A DNA stretch of 64,000 nucleotides from Candidatus Bathyarchaeia archaeon (GCA_030019335.1 JASEET010000002.1:1-64000); one strand, 5' to 3'; positions 7,842 to 17,273 are shown, counted from the stretch's first letter. Made by a program: numbers and translations. The notes: generated by a model from the sequence alone, not told the origin.

Positions 7842-9371
7842 ATGTTTAAGCAGGCAAAATGGAATGAGCCATTAATTTTTAAACTCGGGAGAAAAGGACG
7901 AAAAGGGCATATTCTGCCAAAAGTGGAAGATGAAGTTAAGCGAGCTGTTGGCGATGTGAACGCGCTTATACCAGAGAACATGAGACGCATAAGCCAGCTT
8001 AGGCTTCCAGAGCTTTCAGAGGTTGAAGTTACACGTCACTTTATGCGTTTGTCACAGATGAACTATGGCGTTGATTCTGGTTTGTATCCACTTGGAAGCT
8101 GCACAATGAAGTATAATCCAAAAATAAACGAGTTTCTTGCGAATCTGCCAACCATTGGCATGCTTCATCCTTATCAAAATGAAAGCACCGTGCAAGGCAT
8201 ACTTGAGATTCTTTATAGGCTTGAGCGTTGGCTTACTGAGATAACTGGCACCTATGAGATTTGTTTGCAGCCCGCTGCAGGTGCTCACGGCGAGTTTTTA
8301 GGCACATTGTTGATGCGTGCATATCATAAATTGAATGGGGAATGTAAAAAACGGAATGAAGTGATTGTTCCAGATTCTGCTCACGGCACAAACCCTGCAA
8401 GTGCGGCTATGGCTGGATTTAATGCAGTGGTTGTCCCTTCAGATGAGAATGGTTGTGTTGATTTAGAGGCGTTGAAGGCGGCTGTTTCTGAACGAACAGC
8501 AGGTCTAATGCTCACTAATCCTAATACTCTCGGAATTTTTGAAGAGAACATCGAGGAAATAGCCAAAATTGTTCATGAAACTGGCGGACTGCTCTACTAT
8601 GACGGTGCAAACCTTAATCCAATACTTGGTAAGGCTAGACCGGGCGACATGGGCTTCGACATAGTTCACATAAACATCCACAAGACTTTTAGTACGCCTC
8701 ATGGAGGAGGCGGTCCTGGAGCCGGCCCGGTTGGCGTTTCTGAAGAATTAACCAAGTTCTTGCCTGTTCCACGCATAGTTTTTGATGGTGAACGTTACCG
8801 CTTAGATTATGATAGGCCATACAGCATCGGAAAGATTCGGAGTTTTTATGGTAATGTTGCTGTTTTGTTGAAAGCTTACGCTTACATTTTGAGTTTAGGT
8901 GGTGAAGGCTTGAAGGAAGTGGCGGAAGTCTCTGTTTTGAACGCTAATTATCTAATGAAGAAACTTAAGGAGATTGAGGGATTGACGCTTCCATATATCA
9001 GTGAAAAACCAAGAAAACACGAGTGTGTCTTCAGTGCTAAGCCTTTAAAAAACGAGACTGGAGTTTCAGCCTTAAACATTGCTAAACGCTTGCTTGACTA
9101 TGGATTGCATGCACCAACAATTTACTTTCCGCTTATCGTTGATGAAGCATTAATGATTGAGCCTACGGAAACCTTTGAGAAGGAGGAGCTTGATCGCTTT
9201 GTTGAAGCTATGCGCAAGATCTGCGAAGAAGCATATACAAACCCCGAAGCAATCTTACAAGCACCACATAACACTTCTGTTTCGCGGTTGGATGAAGTGA
9301 AGGCTTCACATCCGAGGACTATGGCTTTGAGTTGGCGCATGTACCTGAAGAAGAATGGGCAGAATCTGTAG
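7842..9371 (+). CDS. gcvPB: glycine dehydrogenase (decarboxylating) subunit 2
   Basis: About 510 residues; the PLP-binding subunit of the two-part P-protein. The lysine sits in HINIHKTFSTPHGGGGPGAG near residue 285. Also seen are LYPLGSCTMKYNP near 82, LQPAAGAHGEFLGTLLMRAY near 140, and PDSAHGTNPASAAMAGF near 177. A frame opening at TTG 7824 exists, but ATG 7842 gives the usual MFKQAKWNEPLIF start and lies downstream of a GGAAGGTGA ribosome-binding site that overlaps the gcvPA stop. Operon with gcvPA. Complete and apparently intact. Confidence 0.95.
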   Translation: MFKQAKWNEPLIFKLGRKGRKGHILPKVEDEVKRAVGDVNALIPENMRRISQLRLPELSEVEVTRHFMRLSQMNYGVDSGLYPLGSCTMKYNPKINEFLANLPTIGMLHPYQNESTVQGILEILYRLERWLTEITGTYEICLQPAAGAHGEFLGTLLMRAYHKLNGECKKRNEVIVPDSAHGTNPASAAMAGFNAVVVPSDENGCVDLEALKAAVSERTAGLMLTNPNTLGIFEENIEEIAKIVHETGGLLYYDGANLNPILGKARPGDMGFDIVHINIHKTFSTPHGGGGPGAGPVGVSEELTKFLPVPRIVFDGERYRLDYDRPYSIGKIRSFYGNVAVLLKAYAYILSLGGEGLKEVAEVSVLNANYLMKKLKEIEGLTLPYISEKPRKHECVFSAKPLKNETGVSALNIAKRLLDYGLHAPTIYFPLIVDEALMIEPTETFEKEELDRFVEAMRKICEEAYTNPEAILQAPHNTSVSRLDEVKASHPRTMALSWRMYLKKNGQNL

Positions 9372-9437
9372 CATTATGAATGTTTATATGGCACATTTCC
9401 ACTTATTCACGGAGAACATTGTGGATGTGAAAAGTTT

Positions 9438-9734
9438 TTGACGGATTTAGAGGATAAGGTGCGTGAAGCTGTTGGCAAGGTTGTTGATCCTGAGACTGGT
9501 TTGACTTTTGCGGAGATGCATATGATTACTGGTGTCAAGGAGGGGGAGCCTGGCATTGTTAAGGTGGATTTTGTTCCTTCCAGTCCCTTCTGTCCTATCG
9601 CTTTCAAGTTGGCTATGGATATTAAGAATACGGCTTTGAAGGTTGCTGGCGTCAAGAAAGCCTTGGTTTATTGTCATGGGCATATGATGGAGCAGCAGAT
9701 AAACGAAATGACGAATAAGGAACAACAGAAATAA
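9438..9734 (+). CDS. MIP18/PaaD-like (DUF59) protein
   Basis: 98 residues, TTG start at 9438 as the only sensible in-frame start. DLEDKVREAVGKVVDPETGL is the DUF59 signature (D-P-E), followed by a beta strand ending VDFVPSSPFCPIAF, with the conserved Cys near residue 52 replacing the usual TxxxCP region, and a helix LAMDIKNTALKVAGVKKA. DUF59 proteins act in iron-sulfur cluster assembly or repair. The extra CHGHMM near the end may bind metal. Placed 66 bases after gcvPB in the same orientation; the functional link is unknown. Confidence 0.8.
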   Translation: MTDLEDKVREAVGKVVDPETGLTFAEMHMITGVKEGEPGIVKVDFVPSSPFCPIAFKLAMDIKNTALKVAGVKKALVYCHGHMMEQQINEMTNKEQQK

Positions 9735-9779
9735 CATTAATCTGGCTTCTTTACCCCTTAGGTTGCGAGCGTTTAAGCC

Positions 9780-10676
9780 ATGTGTGTTAAGGGCGAGCAT
9801 GAAATCTATTGTTGCGGTGCCCGTGTTCGGATTTCAGAAAAAGGCATAGAAGTTTTAAGTGAGCCTTTGATTGAGTATTGCCCCTTACATGAAGCTTTGT
9901 ACGGAACGAAAAAGATTGATGTTAAAGCCGTGCTGAAAAGCGTAGAAATGAAAATTGCTGGTTTTGGCTTTTGCTGTAGAAACCGTGCATTTAAGGCTGA
10001 GCCTATTGTGGCTTATGGGGCTTCTGAGATGATGAGTGTCTGGCTTGAAAAGAAATTAATTGACTGTGCAGTTGTTGTTTGCGAGGGGGCAGGCATGGTT
10101 ATAACGACGAATGGCAAGCTTGTGCAGGCTATTGGTGCTCGTTTGACCGGTGTCATTAGGACTTCGCCTATACTCGAGGTTATTGAACATATTGAGGCGA
10201 ATAGTGGGGTTGTTTTGGATGAGGATGAGGCTAGTGCACGGATTGACCAGTTTGAAGGTGTTAGACGGGCTTTTGATTTAGGGTTCAAACGTGTTGCTGT
10301 CAGTGTTGCTGGTTTCCAAGCGAAGGCTATCAGTGAAATTAGAGATTTTGAGGCTGGTGCTGGCTTGGATGTTTTGGCTTTTTCTGTCTGCAACACTTGT
10401 GTGAGCAAAGCTGATGTGAAGCATATAGCTAAGGCTGATGTTGTTTGTGCAAGTGCTTCGAAAATACTTCGAACAAAAATCGGCAATAAAGCATTACTAC
10501 AGTTAGGCGTGACAATCCCTGTTTACGCTTTGACCGAGAAGGGAAAAAGGCTCGTTTTGGCTTATTTAGCTGAATTTAAGGATAAACTTGTTGTTTTTAG
10601 GACTGGTAGACTGCCATATCTTGTGGAAAGTAGGGGTCCAAGGCTTAAAGGCTGTGTTGATAACCAAAAACCTTAA
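9780..10676 (+). CDS. methanogenesis marker protein 8 homologue (DUF2099)
   Basis: 298 residues. The N-terminus carries IYCCGARVRISEKGIEVLSE and YCPLHEALYG, then FGFCCRNRAF near residue 60, and later VVVCEGAGMVITTNGKLVQA, VSVAGFQAKAISEIRDFE and FSVCNTCVSK near 203. This cysteine-rich arrangement is that of DUF2099, known as methanogenesis marker 8, common in methanogens and in some related archaea, of unsettled biochemical role. No other methanogenesis gene is present in the window, so it may serve corrinoid- or methyl-related metabolism. Same strand as gcvPAB and the DUF59 gene, with 45 bases between. Confidence 0.85.
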   Translation: MCVKGEHEIYCCGARVRISEKGIEVLSEPLIEYCPLHEALYGTKKIDVKAVLKSVEMKIAGFGFCCRNRAFKAEPIVAYGASEMMSVWLEKKLIDCAVVVCEGAGMVITTNGKLVQAIGARLTGVIRTSPILEVIEHIEANSGVVLDEDEASARIDQFEGVRRAFDLGFKRVAVSVAGFQAKAISEIRDFEAGAGLDVLAFSVCNTCVSKADVKHIAKADVVCASASKILRTKIGNKALLQLGVTIPVYALTEKGKRLVLAYLAEFKDKLVVFRTGRLPYLVESRGPRLKGCVDNQKP

Positions 10677-10729
10677 GTGTTATGGCAATGTTAGGTGTTT
10701 TGTTAAAATGTGTAAAGGTGTTGAATTAG

Positions 10730-11191
10730 TTGGTTGTTGAAGGTTTTTCTAGAAGTAGAGAACCCGTAGACGTGAAAGTAGGCGAATTAACTCCGACTTC
10801 TAGGGCTGTAAACGTTATAGCAAAAGTAGTTTCCAAAAGCGAAGTTAGAAGCATCGCCGCTGGAAGGGATGGAGCACCACACCGTGTATGCGACGCACTA
10901 GTGGGCGACGAAACAGGATGCGTTTACCTAACCCTGTGGGACGACAACATCGAAAAAGTGAACGAAGGAGATACGATAAGCGTAAAAAACGGCTATGTAA
11001 ACCTGTTTAGGGGTAACATGCGTTTGAACGTTGGCAGATATGGCATATTAGAAGTTGCGGAAGAAGCGTTGGAAGGCGAAGTAAACACTAAGAACAACTT
11101 ATCCACTAAAGTGTATGAGCAACCTAGACGTCCATTCAGGGAAAGAAGAGACTTCGGCAGAAGAAGAACAGGCGGATACAGAAGAAGATAA
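10730..11191 (+). CDS. OB-fold single-stranded nucleic-acid-binding protein
   Basis: 153 residues, TTG start at 10730. Residues 14-110 form one OB fold: VKVGELTPTSRAVNVIAKVV, CDALVGDETGCVYLTLWDDN, then EGDTISVKNGYVNLFRGNMR. The tail is basic and Arg/Gly-rich (RRPFRERRDFGRRRTGGYRR). This layout, one OB fold plus a basic disordered tail, resembles crenarchaeal SSB and archaeal RPA-like proteins. Predicted to coat ssDNA or bind RNA. Codon use and length look normal. Not clearly co-transcribed with the preceding gene (about 50 AT-rich bases between). Confidence 0.8.
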   Translation: MVVEGFSRSREPVDVKVGELTPTSRAVNVIAKVVSKSEVRSIAAGRDGAPHRVCDALVGDETGCVYLTLWDDNIEKVNEGDTISVKNGYVNLFRGNMRLNVGRYGILEVAEEALEGEVNTKNNLSTKVYEQPRRPFRERRDFGRRRTGGYRRR

Positions 11192-11374
11192 TCTATGTTG
11201 GTTCTCCTTTGTAGAGAAATTGTATAGGCGTAAACATTGCTCTTCTTAATCCTACTGACTTCGTTTTTCTTAGTTAGTTGAGTTAATCTCGAACCTAATG
11301 TCTTCTTTTTTTATGTGAATAGTGTTCATAGCCAAAGCGGAGTGTATTTCATTTAATGTCCTAGGTGTCTTCGC

Positions 11375-11749
11375 TCAGTCTGTAGATAGGGTTTTCACGA
11401 TTGCATCGTTTTGACTTGTCGGTTTTTCCATGCTTGGAAATTCAGAAATTTCGCTTATCACGCGTCCTTTTCCTGCAAATGTTAACATAATAGCGTCTCT
11501 TAATCCTAGGAGGCTTTCTATGCCTTTTCTAAAGAGTATTCAAGCATAGTCGCGTTTAACGAGTTCTAGCATGTATGGGCTTGGTTCATACCTGACGTCC
11601 AGAACTTTTCCAACTTAATTTTCGAGAACTCCCTAACATAGCTCAAAGAAATCTGCTTCTTTGCGTATGTCTCTAAAGCTGAAGGCAACCTCGTAATAGA
11701 AGGGATTATCATACAAGTCAAGAGTCGTTTCCTTCTCACTGATAGCCAT
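11375..11749 (-). pseudogene. decayed class I SAM-dependent methyltransferase
   Basis: Reading the minus strand from ATG 11747-11749 gives LYDNPFYYEVAFSFRDIRKE, ADFFELC, stop, then VGKVLDVRYEPSPYMLELVK, RDYA, stop, then FRKGIESLLGLRDAIM and AGKGRVISEISEFPS to TGA at 11375-11377. An intact relative would read VLDIGCGPSPYMLELAKRGY, so motif I (GxGxG) is mutated and three stops interrupt the frame. This explains most of the otherwise gene-free 11192-11877. The remaining 11192-11374 shows nothing recognisable. Confidence 0.65.
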
Positions 11750-11877
11750 ACGCCATACCAGCCTTTATAACAGGTATATCCCCGCAATTTACATTGCTTT
11801 CTCCTAAAACTCATCACAACTTTTAAAACTTATACACTTAAACAGAATCTTACATACGTTAAAGGAGAATAAATAAT

Positions 11878-13254
11878 ATGACAAGTTCACAGGAAAGAAA
11901 ACCGACAGTGGAAGAGTTATTGGCAAAAGCTAAAAAACCATCACAGCTGGCTCCGCCATTGCATAGGTTTTATGAAGGAAAAGTTCAAGTGATGCCGAAA
12001 TGCGCAGTTAAAAGTGCAGATGATTTTGCAATCTGGTATACGCCCGGTGTGGCTGCACCATGCAGAGAAATCCATGCAGACCCGGATAAATCCTTCGAGC
12101 TTACAAACCGTTGGAACTACGTGGCTGTTGTCTCTGATGGAACACGTGTTTTGGGTTTAGGAGACATAGGTCCAGAAGCAGCCATGCCAGTGATGGAAGG
12201 AAAAGCCCTACTATTCAAATATCTAGGCGGAGTTGACGCGTTTCCAATCTGTCTAAGAACCAAAGACCCAGAAGAAATAATTCACACATGTGAACTGCTT
12301 GAACCATCTTTCGGAGGCATAAATCTAGAAGACATAGCAAAACCGAAATGCTTCCATGTGCTGGAAAAAACAAGAGAACGCCTACAAATTCCAGTTTGGC
12401 ACGACGACCAGCAAGGGACAGCCACAGTAATATTAGCAGGCTTAATGAACGCTTTCAAACTAGTCGGCAAAGACCCGAAAGAAAGCTTAATAACTCTAGT
12501 AGGCGCAGGCTCAGCCAACATCCGAACAGCCTACGTCCTAATAAGATGGGGAATAAAACCAGGCAATTTAATAATGGTGGATTCAAAAGGCATACTACAC
12601 CCGGACAGAACAGACATAACAAAAGAGAAAAACACATGGAAATATGACCTAGCACAAAAAACAAACGCAGAAGGCAGAACTGGCACAATAGCAGAAGCCT
12701 TCAAAGGCGTAGACGCGGTAGTAGCCGCATCCAAGCCAGGACCAGGCACAATAAAGAAGGAATGGGTGGCAACAATGGCTGACAACTCAATAGTCTTCGC
12801 ATGTGCAAACCCAATACCAGAAATATGGCCATGGGAAGCCAAAGAAGCCGGAGCCCGCATCATAGCCACAGGCAGAAGCGACTTCCCAAACCAAGTCAAC
12901 AACAGCCTAGGCTTTCCAGCCATCTTCCGCGGTGTCCTAGACGTAAGAGCAAAAACCGTGACAGACGACATGTGCATAGCGGCAGCCCAAGAACTGGCAA
13001 AATTCGCAGAAGAACGAGGAATACATAAAGAGGATATTCTTCCAAGAATGGAGGAATGGGAGGTCTACCCACGAGAAGCAGTGGCATGCGCATTAAAATC
13101 CATAGAGCAAGGCGTGGCAAGAATCAAGCCAAGCAGACAAGAACTCTACGAAAGAGCCGTGGCAATAATCCAAAACGCCAGAGAATCCCTAAAAATACTA
13201 ATGAAGGAAGGATTGGTAAAACAGCCGCCGCCAGAGGAAGAACTACTAAAGTAA
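11878..13254 (+). CDS. maeB: malic enzyme (malate dehydrogenase, oxaloacetate-decarboxylating)
   Basis: 458 residues. Converts malate to pyruvate and CO2 with NAD(P). Visible motifs: [17 protein letters not shown] near residue 48 (catalytic Tyr), [20 protein letters not shown] near 96, [19 protein letters not shown] near 173, the Rossmann [15 protein letters not shown] near 206, and [18 protein letters not shown] near 305. It is the short form without the phosphotransacetylase tail of bacterial MaeB. ATG 11878 follows AAAGGAGAA (about 11861) at a good distance, and TTTTAAAACTTAT near 11821 is a plausible TATA element. C-terminal extension after residue 400 is unusual but modest. Confidence 0.93.
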   Translation: MTSSQERKPTVEELLAKAKKPSQLAPPLHRFYEGKVQVMPKCAVKSADDFAIWYTPGVAAPCREIHADPDKSFELTNRWNYVAVVSDGTRVLGLGDIGPEAAMPVMEGKALLFKYLGGVDAFPICLRTKDPEEIIHTCELLEPSFGGINLEDIAKPKCFHVLEKTRERLQIPVWHDDQQGTATVILAGLMNAFKLVGKDPKESLITLVGAGSANIRTAYVLIRWGIKPGNLIMVDSKGILHPDRTDITKEKNTWKYDLAQKTNAEGRTGTIAEAFKGVDAVVAASKPGPGTIKKEWVATMADNSIVFACANPIPEIWPWEAKEAGARIIATGRSDFPNQVNNSLGFPAIFRGVLDVRAKTVTDDMCIAAAQELAKFAEERGIHKEDILPRMEEWEVYPREAVACALKSIEQGVARIKPSRQELYERAVAIIQNARESLKILMKEGLVKQPPPEEELLK

Positions 13255-13374
13255 ATGCGTTGGATCGATGAGGAATAGCCATAAAATAGTGAATTTCCGC
13301 GTTTCCGCCAGAAAAATTCAGAAAATTATTTAAACCCTTCCATAGAACAATAGATGGAGTTAGGAGAAATTAGT

Positions 13375-13812
13375 ATGCGTTCAGATTACGCTCTTTACAC
13401 GGTAGCAATAATATTCTTCATAATAACAGGAGTGGTACTAGCCTATCAAGTGGAATACATGTGGACTGTTGCAACAGTTGTACTTGGGCTCCTCTTCATT
13501 GGATTGGGATATTCCCAAAGACCAAAATCAATGGTCACAACAATCGAGACGCCACTAGCTCCAACCGCTCCAACCACACTTACGGAAGAGAAAAGTGAAA
13601 CTGCAATGGAGATTGCGCCCACAGCTGTGGAACTTACAGAGGTAAAAGGCATCGGAGAGAAGCGAGCGGAACAATTAAAGACCCTCGGCATTAACAGCGC
13701 AGAGGATTTAGCTAAGGCTTCGGCAAAGGATTTAGCCGTTAAATTGAAGGTTTCCCCGAAAATCACCGAAAGATGGATTAAAAACGCAAAGGAAATAGTT
13801 GAAAAACCCTAA
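13375..13812 (+). CDS. two-helix membrane protein with a C-terminal helix-hairpin-helix domain
   Basis: About 145 residues. Two transmembrane helices (residues ~7-22 and ~27-46 counted from ATG 13375), a Thr/Ala/Pro linker, then LTEVKGIGEKRAEQLKTLGI, NSAEDLAKASAKDLAVKLKV and SPKITERWIKNAKEIV: two helix-hairpin-helix motifs of the kind in RadA and DNA-binding enzymes. ATG 13375 is preferred over the in-frame ATG 13354 because GGAGAAA lies 6-8 bases upstream of it. May tether DNA or a partner at the membrane; role unknown. Common type in this archaeal group. Confidence 0.75.
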   Translation: MRSDYALYTVAIIFFIITGVVLAYQVEYMWTVATVVLGLLFIGLGYSQRPKSMVTTIETPLAPTAPTTLTEEKSETAMEIAPTAVELTEVKGIGEKRAEQLKTLGINSAEDLAKASAKDLAVKLKVSPKITERWIKNAKEIVEKP

Positions 13813-13839
13813 AGGAACCACTTAACCAAACGCTTCTGT

Positions 13840-14103
13840 TTACATTGCCAAGATTCTTATTATGTTCCTTCTTTCCAGCCTTCTTATAGCATCTAAAAAT
13901 TCATTCTTCTTTTTGCCAGTCAACTTGAAATTGCTAATCATGTCGTCCACAGTCATCTGAGGTTTCCCGAACCACCTAGTTCTTTTATTAAGATAGCCCA
14001 CAATTAACCGTTCCAATTTTCCACATCTCCAAGTAGTATTGCGTATAAGAACCACAATAGCCTTGACAAGCCTCTGCGTTTCACTGTTTTTTCTACCAGT
14101 CAA
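13840..14103 (-). CDS. small helical, possibly DNA-binding protein
   Basis: 87 residues, basic. MTVDDMISNFKLTGKKKNEF, then LDAIRRLERRNIIRIL looks like the recognition half of a winged helix, preceded by LVKAIVVLIRNTTWRCGKLE. No family recognised. Convergent with the membrane-HhH gene at 13375-13812 and separated from the DUF296 gene by 120 bases that contain both promoters. The composition and charge pattern support a real gene. Confidence 0.5.
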   Translation of the reverse strand: MTGRKNSETQRLVKAIVVLIRNTTWRCGKLERLIVGYLNKRTRWFGKPQMTVDDMISNFKLTGKKKNEFLDAIRRLERRNIIRILAM

Positions 14104-14223
14104 GATTTCTCCACTAGTTAAGTAGTTTATAGCCCCAATATTTTAGAGTTTACGTTCAAACAGTTAAAGTTGCTAAAATTTAAATGGAAAGGTGTGTTAA
14201 AAGGTTGACTAGGAGAGAGAAAA

Positions 14224-14649
14224 ATGCTAAAGGGAATCATTGGAAAAATCTGTTTTTCCCGCATACTTGAAGATGAAGACTTGGCTGAAGCAATTAAGAA
14301 AAGGGTTGAGGAAAGCGGAATAAAAGCGGGAGTCTTCATCTTAATTGGAAGCTTGAAAAATGTAGTTTTAGGATACTACAAGGAAGGAGAATACAAATCT
14401 ATAGAATTGGAAGGCACCTTGGAAATTGCTTCATGCATGGGGAATGTAGCCGTGGACAAGAAAGGCAAAATAGTCATTCACCCCCACATAGTTGTTTCAA
14501 ACGAGAAAGGTGAAGCCTTCGGAGGCCACTTAATGAAAGGTTCCCATGTTGGGGCAACAGCAGAACTGGTGATAATTGAAGGTGTCGGAGTAAACTTGCA
14601 GAGAACCTTTGACGAAAAAACGAAATTAAACTTGTGGAAGCTAGGTTAG
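14224..14649 (+). CDS. DUF296/PPC-domain protein
   Basis: 141 residues, one PPC (DUF296) domain: GVFILIGSLKNVVLGYY near residue 36, a strand IELEGTLEIASCMGNVAV near 60, HPHIVVSNEKGEAFGGHLMK near 90, and a final ATAELVIIEGVG. The GGHL motif and preceding H-x-H are characteristic. In plants the domain is fused to AT hooks; stand-alone prokaryotic forms are trimers of unknown function, possibly metal- or nucleotide-binding. GAGAGAGAAA lies just before the ATG at 14224. Its end overlaps the convergent GNAT gene by 9 bases. Confidence 0.88.
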   Translation: MLKGIIGKICFSRILEDEDLAEAIKKRVEESGIKAGVFILIGSLKNVVLGYYKEGEYKSIELEGTLEIASCMGNVAVDKKGKIVIHPHIVVSNEKGEAFGGHLMKGSHVGATAELVIIEGVGVNLQRTFDEKTKLNLWKLG

Positions 14650-15096
14650 AACTTTTTTAAGGTATACCCCGTGGGCGTTTCCATAGTAGCTTTCAAGTCT
14701 TCCAGCTTTTTTGTATCCAAATTTTTGGTAAAGGCTTAACGCCGCAACGTTATCTTCCCGTACTTCTAAACAACAGACTTTTACACCTTTACATCTGAAC
14801 ACCCTTTCAATATTCCATAAAAGCTTCAGTCCAATCCCTCTTCGACGATGCTTAGGTGAGACATCTATGGTGAGTATATGCCCAATCGCTGATTTTTCAC
14901 TCACGTATATTTTACCTATGATAAAGCCTACAATCTCACCGTCTACTCTGGCAATTAAACTCACAGAATCATAATCGGTCAGTAGATAGGCAATTTGCTG
15001 TCTGGTAAAGGCTTCCTTTTCAAAACATTCCATCTCAATTTCATATAGCCTATCTAAATGTTTAATTGACGCTTCTTCTACCGTTACTTTCGCCAT
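14641..15096 (-). CDS. GNAT N-acetyltransferase, RimI/Ard1 type
   Basis: 151 residues covering one GNAT fold. Acetyl-CoA-binding motif A is DVSPKHRRRGIGLKLLWNIE near residue 81, with R/Q-x-x-G-x-G/A as RRRGIG. Motif B is LEVREDNVAALSLYQKFGYK near 109, typical of RimI, the ribosomal-protein/N-terminal alanine acetyltransferase, and of archaeal Ard1. Likely acetylates protein N-termini. Precedes, on the same strand, the membrane protein at 15134 (38-base gap), so the two may be co-transcribed. Confidence 0.88.
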   Translation of the reverse strand: MAKVTVEEASIKHLDRLYEIEMECFEKEAFTRQQIAYLLTDYDSVSLIARVDGEIVGFIIGKIYVSEKSAIGHILTIDVSPKHRRRGIGLKLLWNIERVFRCKGVKVCCLEVREDNVAALSLYQKFGYKKAGRLESYYGNAHGVYLKKVLT

Positions 15097-15133
15097 TTAA
15101 TACATCTTTTAGCAAATAAGGTGAAAGCAAAAT

Positions 15134-16210
15134 TTAGGTTTTTTCTATTTTAGGCATAGCTATTTTATTGTTTGCGTCTATTATCGCCTTAATTCCAAGC
15201 CACTGCTGCACTGCAAACCCTATGAAAAACCTAAGCCACACGGTTAAAATTCTTATTAGAATTGTTGCTGTTGCGCTTATGTCTGGTTGAACACCCAACA
15301 CGATGTACAACGTTGACATGGTTATTTCCGGCAGTCCAGCCTCAAATGGCACGCCCAAGGGGATGGCTTTTACCGTAGCCACTATTGAGCATGTTAGAAT
15401 TATTACACTCCAGTGGATTGGAGGTCCTATGGATAGAAATACAAGATAGGATACTCCTGTACTGAAAAGCCATGAAAGAACATGGAAGAATAACGATGTG
15501 AAAAGAGTTTTTGGGGCACGCCCAAACTCTTTCATCGAATTGTGAAACATCTTTGCAGCCTTAACAACCTCTTCTCTAATGTTCAATAGTTTCCATTGTC
15601 CTCGACCCACATATTCCACGAACCTTATGGCAACGTCAATAATTTTTAGTGTCCACCTCTCTTTAACGCTTAAAAGAATCAACAATATTAGAAAAATTGT
15701 TGTTGCAGCAATTAGGAACAATGTTACATTAAGCACGATTCCGTTAAACTGCTTCCCCATCAACAAAACGACTGTGCCCACCAACAAGCTTACAATGTTT
15801 ATACCCATACCCATGAACCTGTGAGCCACGAGGGAAGCAACAACCTTCCCGCTTGTTCCATTTTGCTCTCTTGTGACTAAGTATATCCTTGAAATTTCCC
15901 CGCTTATGGATTCGGCTGGAATTAGTGTGTCCATAAAAATTCCAAACCAAACATAAAGAAAAGACTTCATGACAGAAAGTTTCACAGAAAGAAAGTTAAG
16001 CAAAGAATGCCACGACAAAGCAAAGAAAAAAGTTTCAAAAATAACAGCAACGATTGCCAAAGAATAAATAGTGAGGTCGATGCGTTGGGCGGTGGCAATT
16101 ATTTTTGGAACATCTACATTGAAGAGGTATAGATATAGGAAAAAAGCCAATAGACCCAACGCTGGTAAGAGAACGGTTTTCCAAGTGATTTGGAATCTCT
16201 TTGAAGCCAT
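15134..16210 (-). CDS. UPF0104 / lysylphosphatidylglycerol-synthase-type membrane protein
   Basis: 358 residues with seven or eight transmembrane helices. The LPG_synthase_TM pattern is visible: SWHSLLNFLSVKLSVMKSFL near residue 67, PAESISGEISRIYLVTRE near 98, VASLVAHRFMGMGINIVSLL near 122, and GVPFEAGLPEITM near 290. Archaeal relatives include AglD-like and flippase-like proteins of unknown or lipid-linked function. Acts in the cytoplasmic membrane; lipid transfer is inference. Its start lies about 140 bases from the divergent radical SAM gene, and this gap includes AT-rich promoter sequence. Confidence 0.85.
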   Translation of the reverse strand: MASKRFQITWKTVLLPALGLLAFFLYLYLFNVDVPKIIATAQRIDLTIYSLAIVAVIFETFFFALSWHSLLNFLSVKLSVMKSFLYVWFGIFMDTLIPAESISGEISRIYLVTREQNGTSGKVVASLVAHRFMGMGINIVSLLVGTVVLLMGKQFNGIVLNVTLFLIAATTIFLILLILLSVKERWTLKIIDVAIRFVEYVGRGQWKLLNIREEVVKAAKMFHNSMKEFGRAPKTLFTSLFFHVLSWLFSTGVSYLVFLSIGPPIHWSVIILTCSIVATVKAIPLGVPFEAGLPEITMSTLYIVLGVQPDISATATILIRILTVWLRFFIGFAVQQWLGIKAIIDANNKIAMPKIEKT

Positions 16211-16352
16211 ACACGCCTACACCTAACTAGTGAAGCAAAAGGACTTAGAGCACAATTATATATTTTGCCTATTTCGCCGCAAAATCACCGATTTTAACAA
16301 TTTTTATGTTTTTTATCTCAAAGTTTAACTATACTAGCATATTAATGTTTAA

Positions 16353-17273
16353 GTGGTGCTGTTATTGGAATTGAAAGGTGTTCATTTTCTCCTCACTTAT
16401 AGATGCGATTTGGAATGTGATCATTGCTTCGTTTGGGGCAGCCCGAAAGCAAGAGGTGTATTCACCCTCAAGCAAATAAAGAATATTTTAACAGAAGCAA
16501 AGAAGCTGGGAACCGTGAATTATGTTTCAGTAGAAGGTGGGGAACCCTTCTTATATTATCCGGTTATGGTTAAGGCTGTTAAGGAGGCGGTAAACCTTGG
16601 TTTTCATGTGGAGATTCTCTCAAACTGCTATTGGGCTACTTGTCCGGAAGACGCTGTAGAATGGCTCCTTCCCATAGCCGAAGCCAAAGATGTTGAATTA
16701 AGCTTGAGCAGCGACCTTTACCATGGAGAAAGCTGGGAAATCGAAGATGTGAGAAACGCTGTGAGGGCTGCAAACACCTTAAATGTAAATGTTGAAGTGA
16801 TTGCCGTCAAGTATCCGAACGCTGAAACTCCTTGTCCAAGCGAGATTGAAGGAGCGAAAGTTGATTTATGTGAATTAATGTATCGAGGCAGAGCATTCTC
16901 AAAACTAACTGAGAAGACAAGCAAAAAGCGTTGGCGTGAACTCACAGAATGTCCATACGAAGACTTTGCTAATCAGGAAAGAGTCCACATAGACCCCTTT
17001 GGATACGTTCACGTTTGTCAAGGCATATCAATTGGCAACGCTTGGCAGAAACCCTTCTCAAAGATAATTGAGGAATATAATCCATATGAAAATCCCATTC
17101 TTGAGCCTTTAATTCGTGGTGGTCCAGCAGCATTAGTCGAAAAGTTCAGTTTACCTTACGATGAAACCTATGCTGATGCATGCCACTTATGCTATGCCGC
17201 ACGCCGCATGCTGCGAAAGAGATACCCAGACATACTGGTTCCAGATCAAATGTACGGAGAACTTGAACATTAA
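16353..17273 (+). CDS. radical SAM protein
   Basis: 306 residues. The [4Fe-4S]/SAM motif CDLECDHC at residues 18-25 fits CxxxCxxC, followed by VSVEGGEPFLYYP (GGEP) near 62. The C-terminal part has further cysteines: CPYEDF near 202, VHVCQGISIGN near 224, and CHLCYAARRMLRKRYP near 284, as in the auxiliary-cluster or SPASM-like regions of peptide- or protein-modifying enzymes. Substrate unknown. The frame opens with GTG/TTG codons at 16353; the precise start is uncertain. An HD protein follows in the same direction. Confidence 0.88.
   Translation: MVLLLELKGVHFLLTYRCDLECDHCFVWGSPKARGVFTLKQIKNILTEAKKLGTVNYVSVEGGEPFLYYPVMVKAVKEAVNLGFHVEILSNCYWATCPEDAVEWLLPIAEAKDVELSLSSDLYHGESWEIEDVRNAVRAANTLNVNVEVIAVKYPNAETPCPSEIEGAKVDLCELMYRGRAFSKLTEKTSKKRWRELTECPYEDFANQERVHIDPFGYVHVCQGISIGNAWQKPFSKIIEEYNPYENPILEPLIRGGPAALVEKFSLPYDETYADACHLCYAARRMLRKRYPDILVPDQMYGELEH

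Noticed and set aside
11566-11817. Minus-strand ORF of 83 codons as a gene
   Set aside because: It is a different frame across the decayed methyltransferase, which explains the sequence better.
12348-13271. Several ORFs on both strands inside the malic enzyme
   Set aside because: Shadows of maeB: biased Asn/Gln/Arg or Leu/Cys composition, no start signals.
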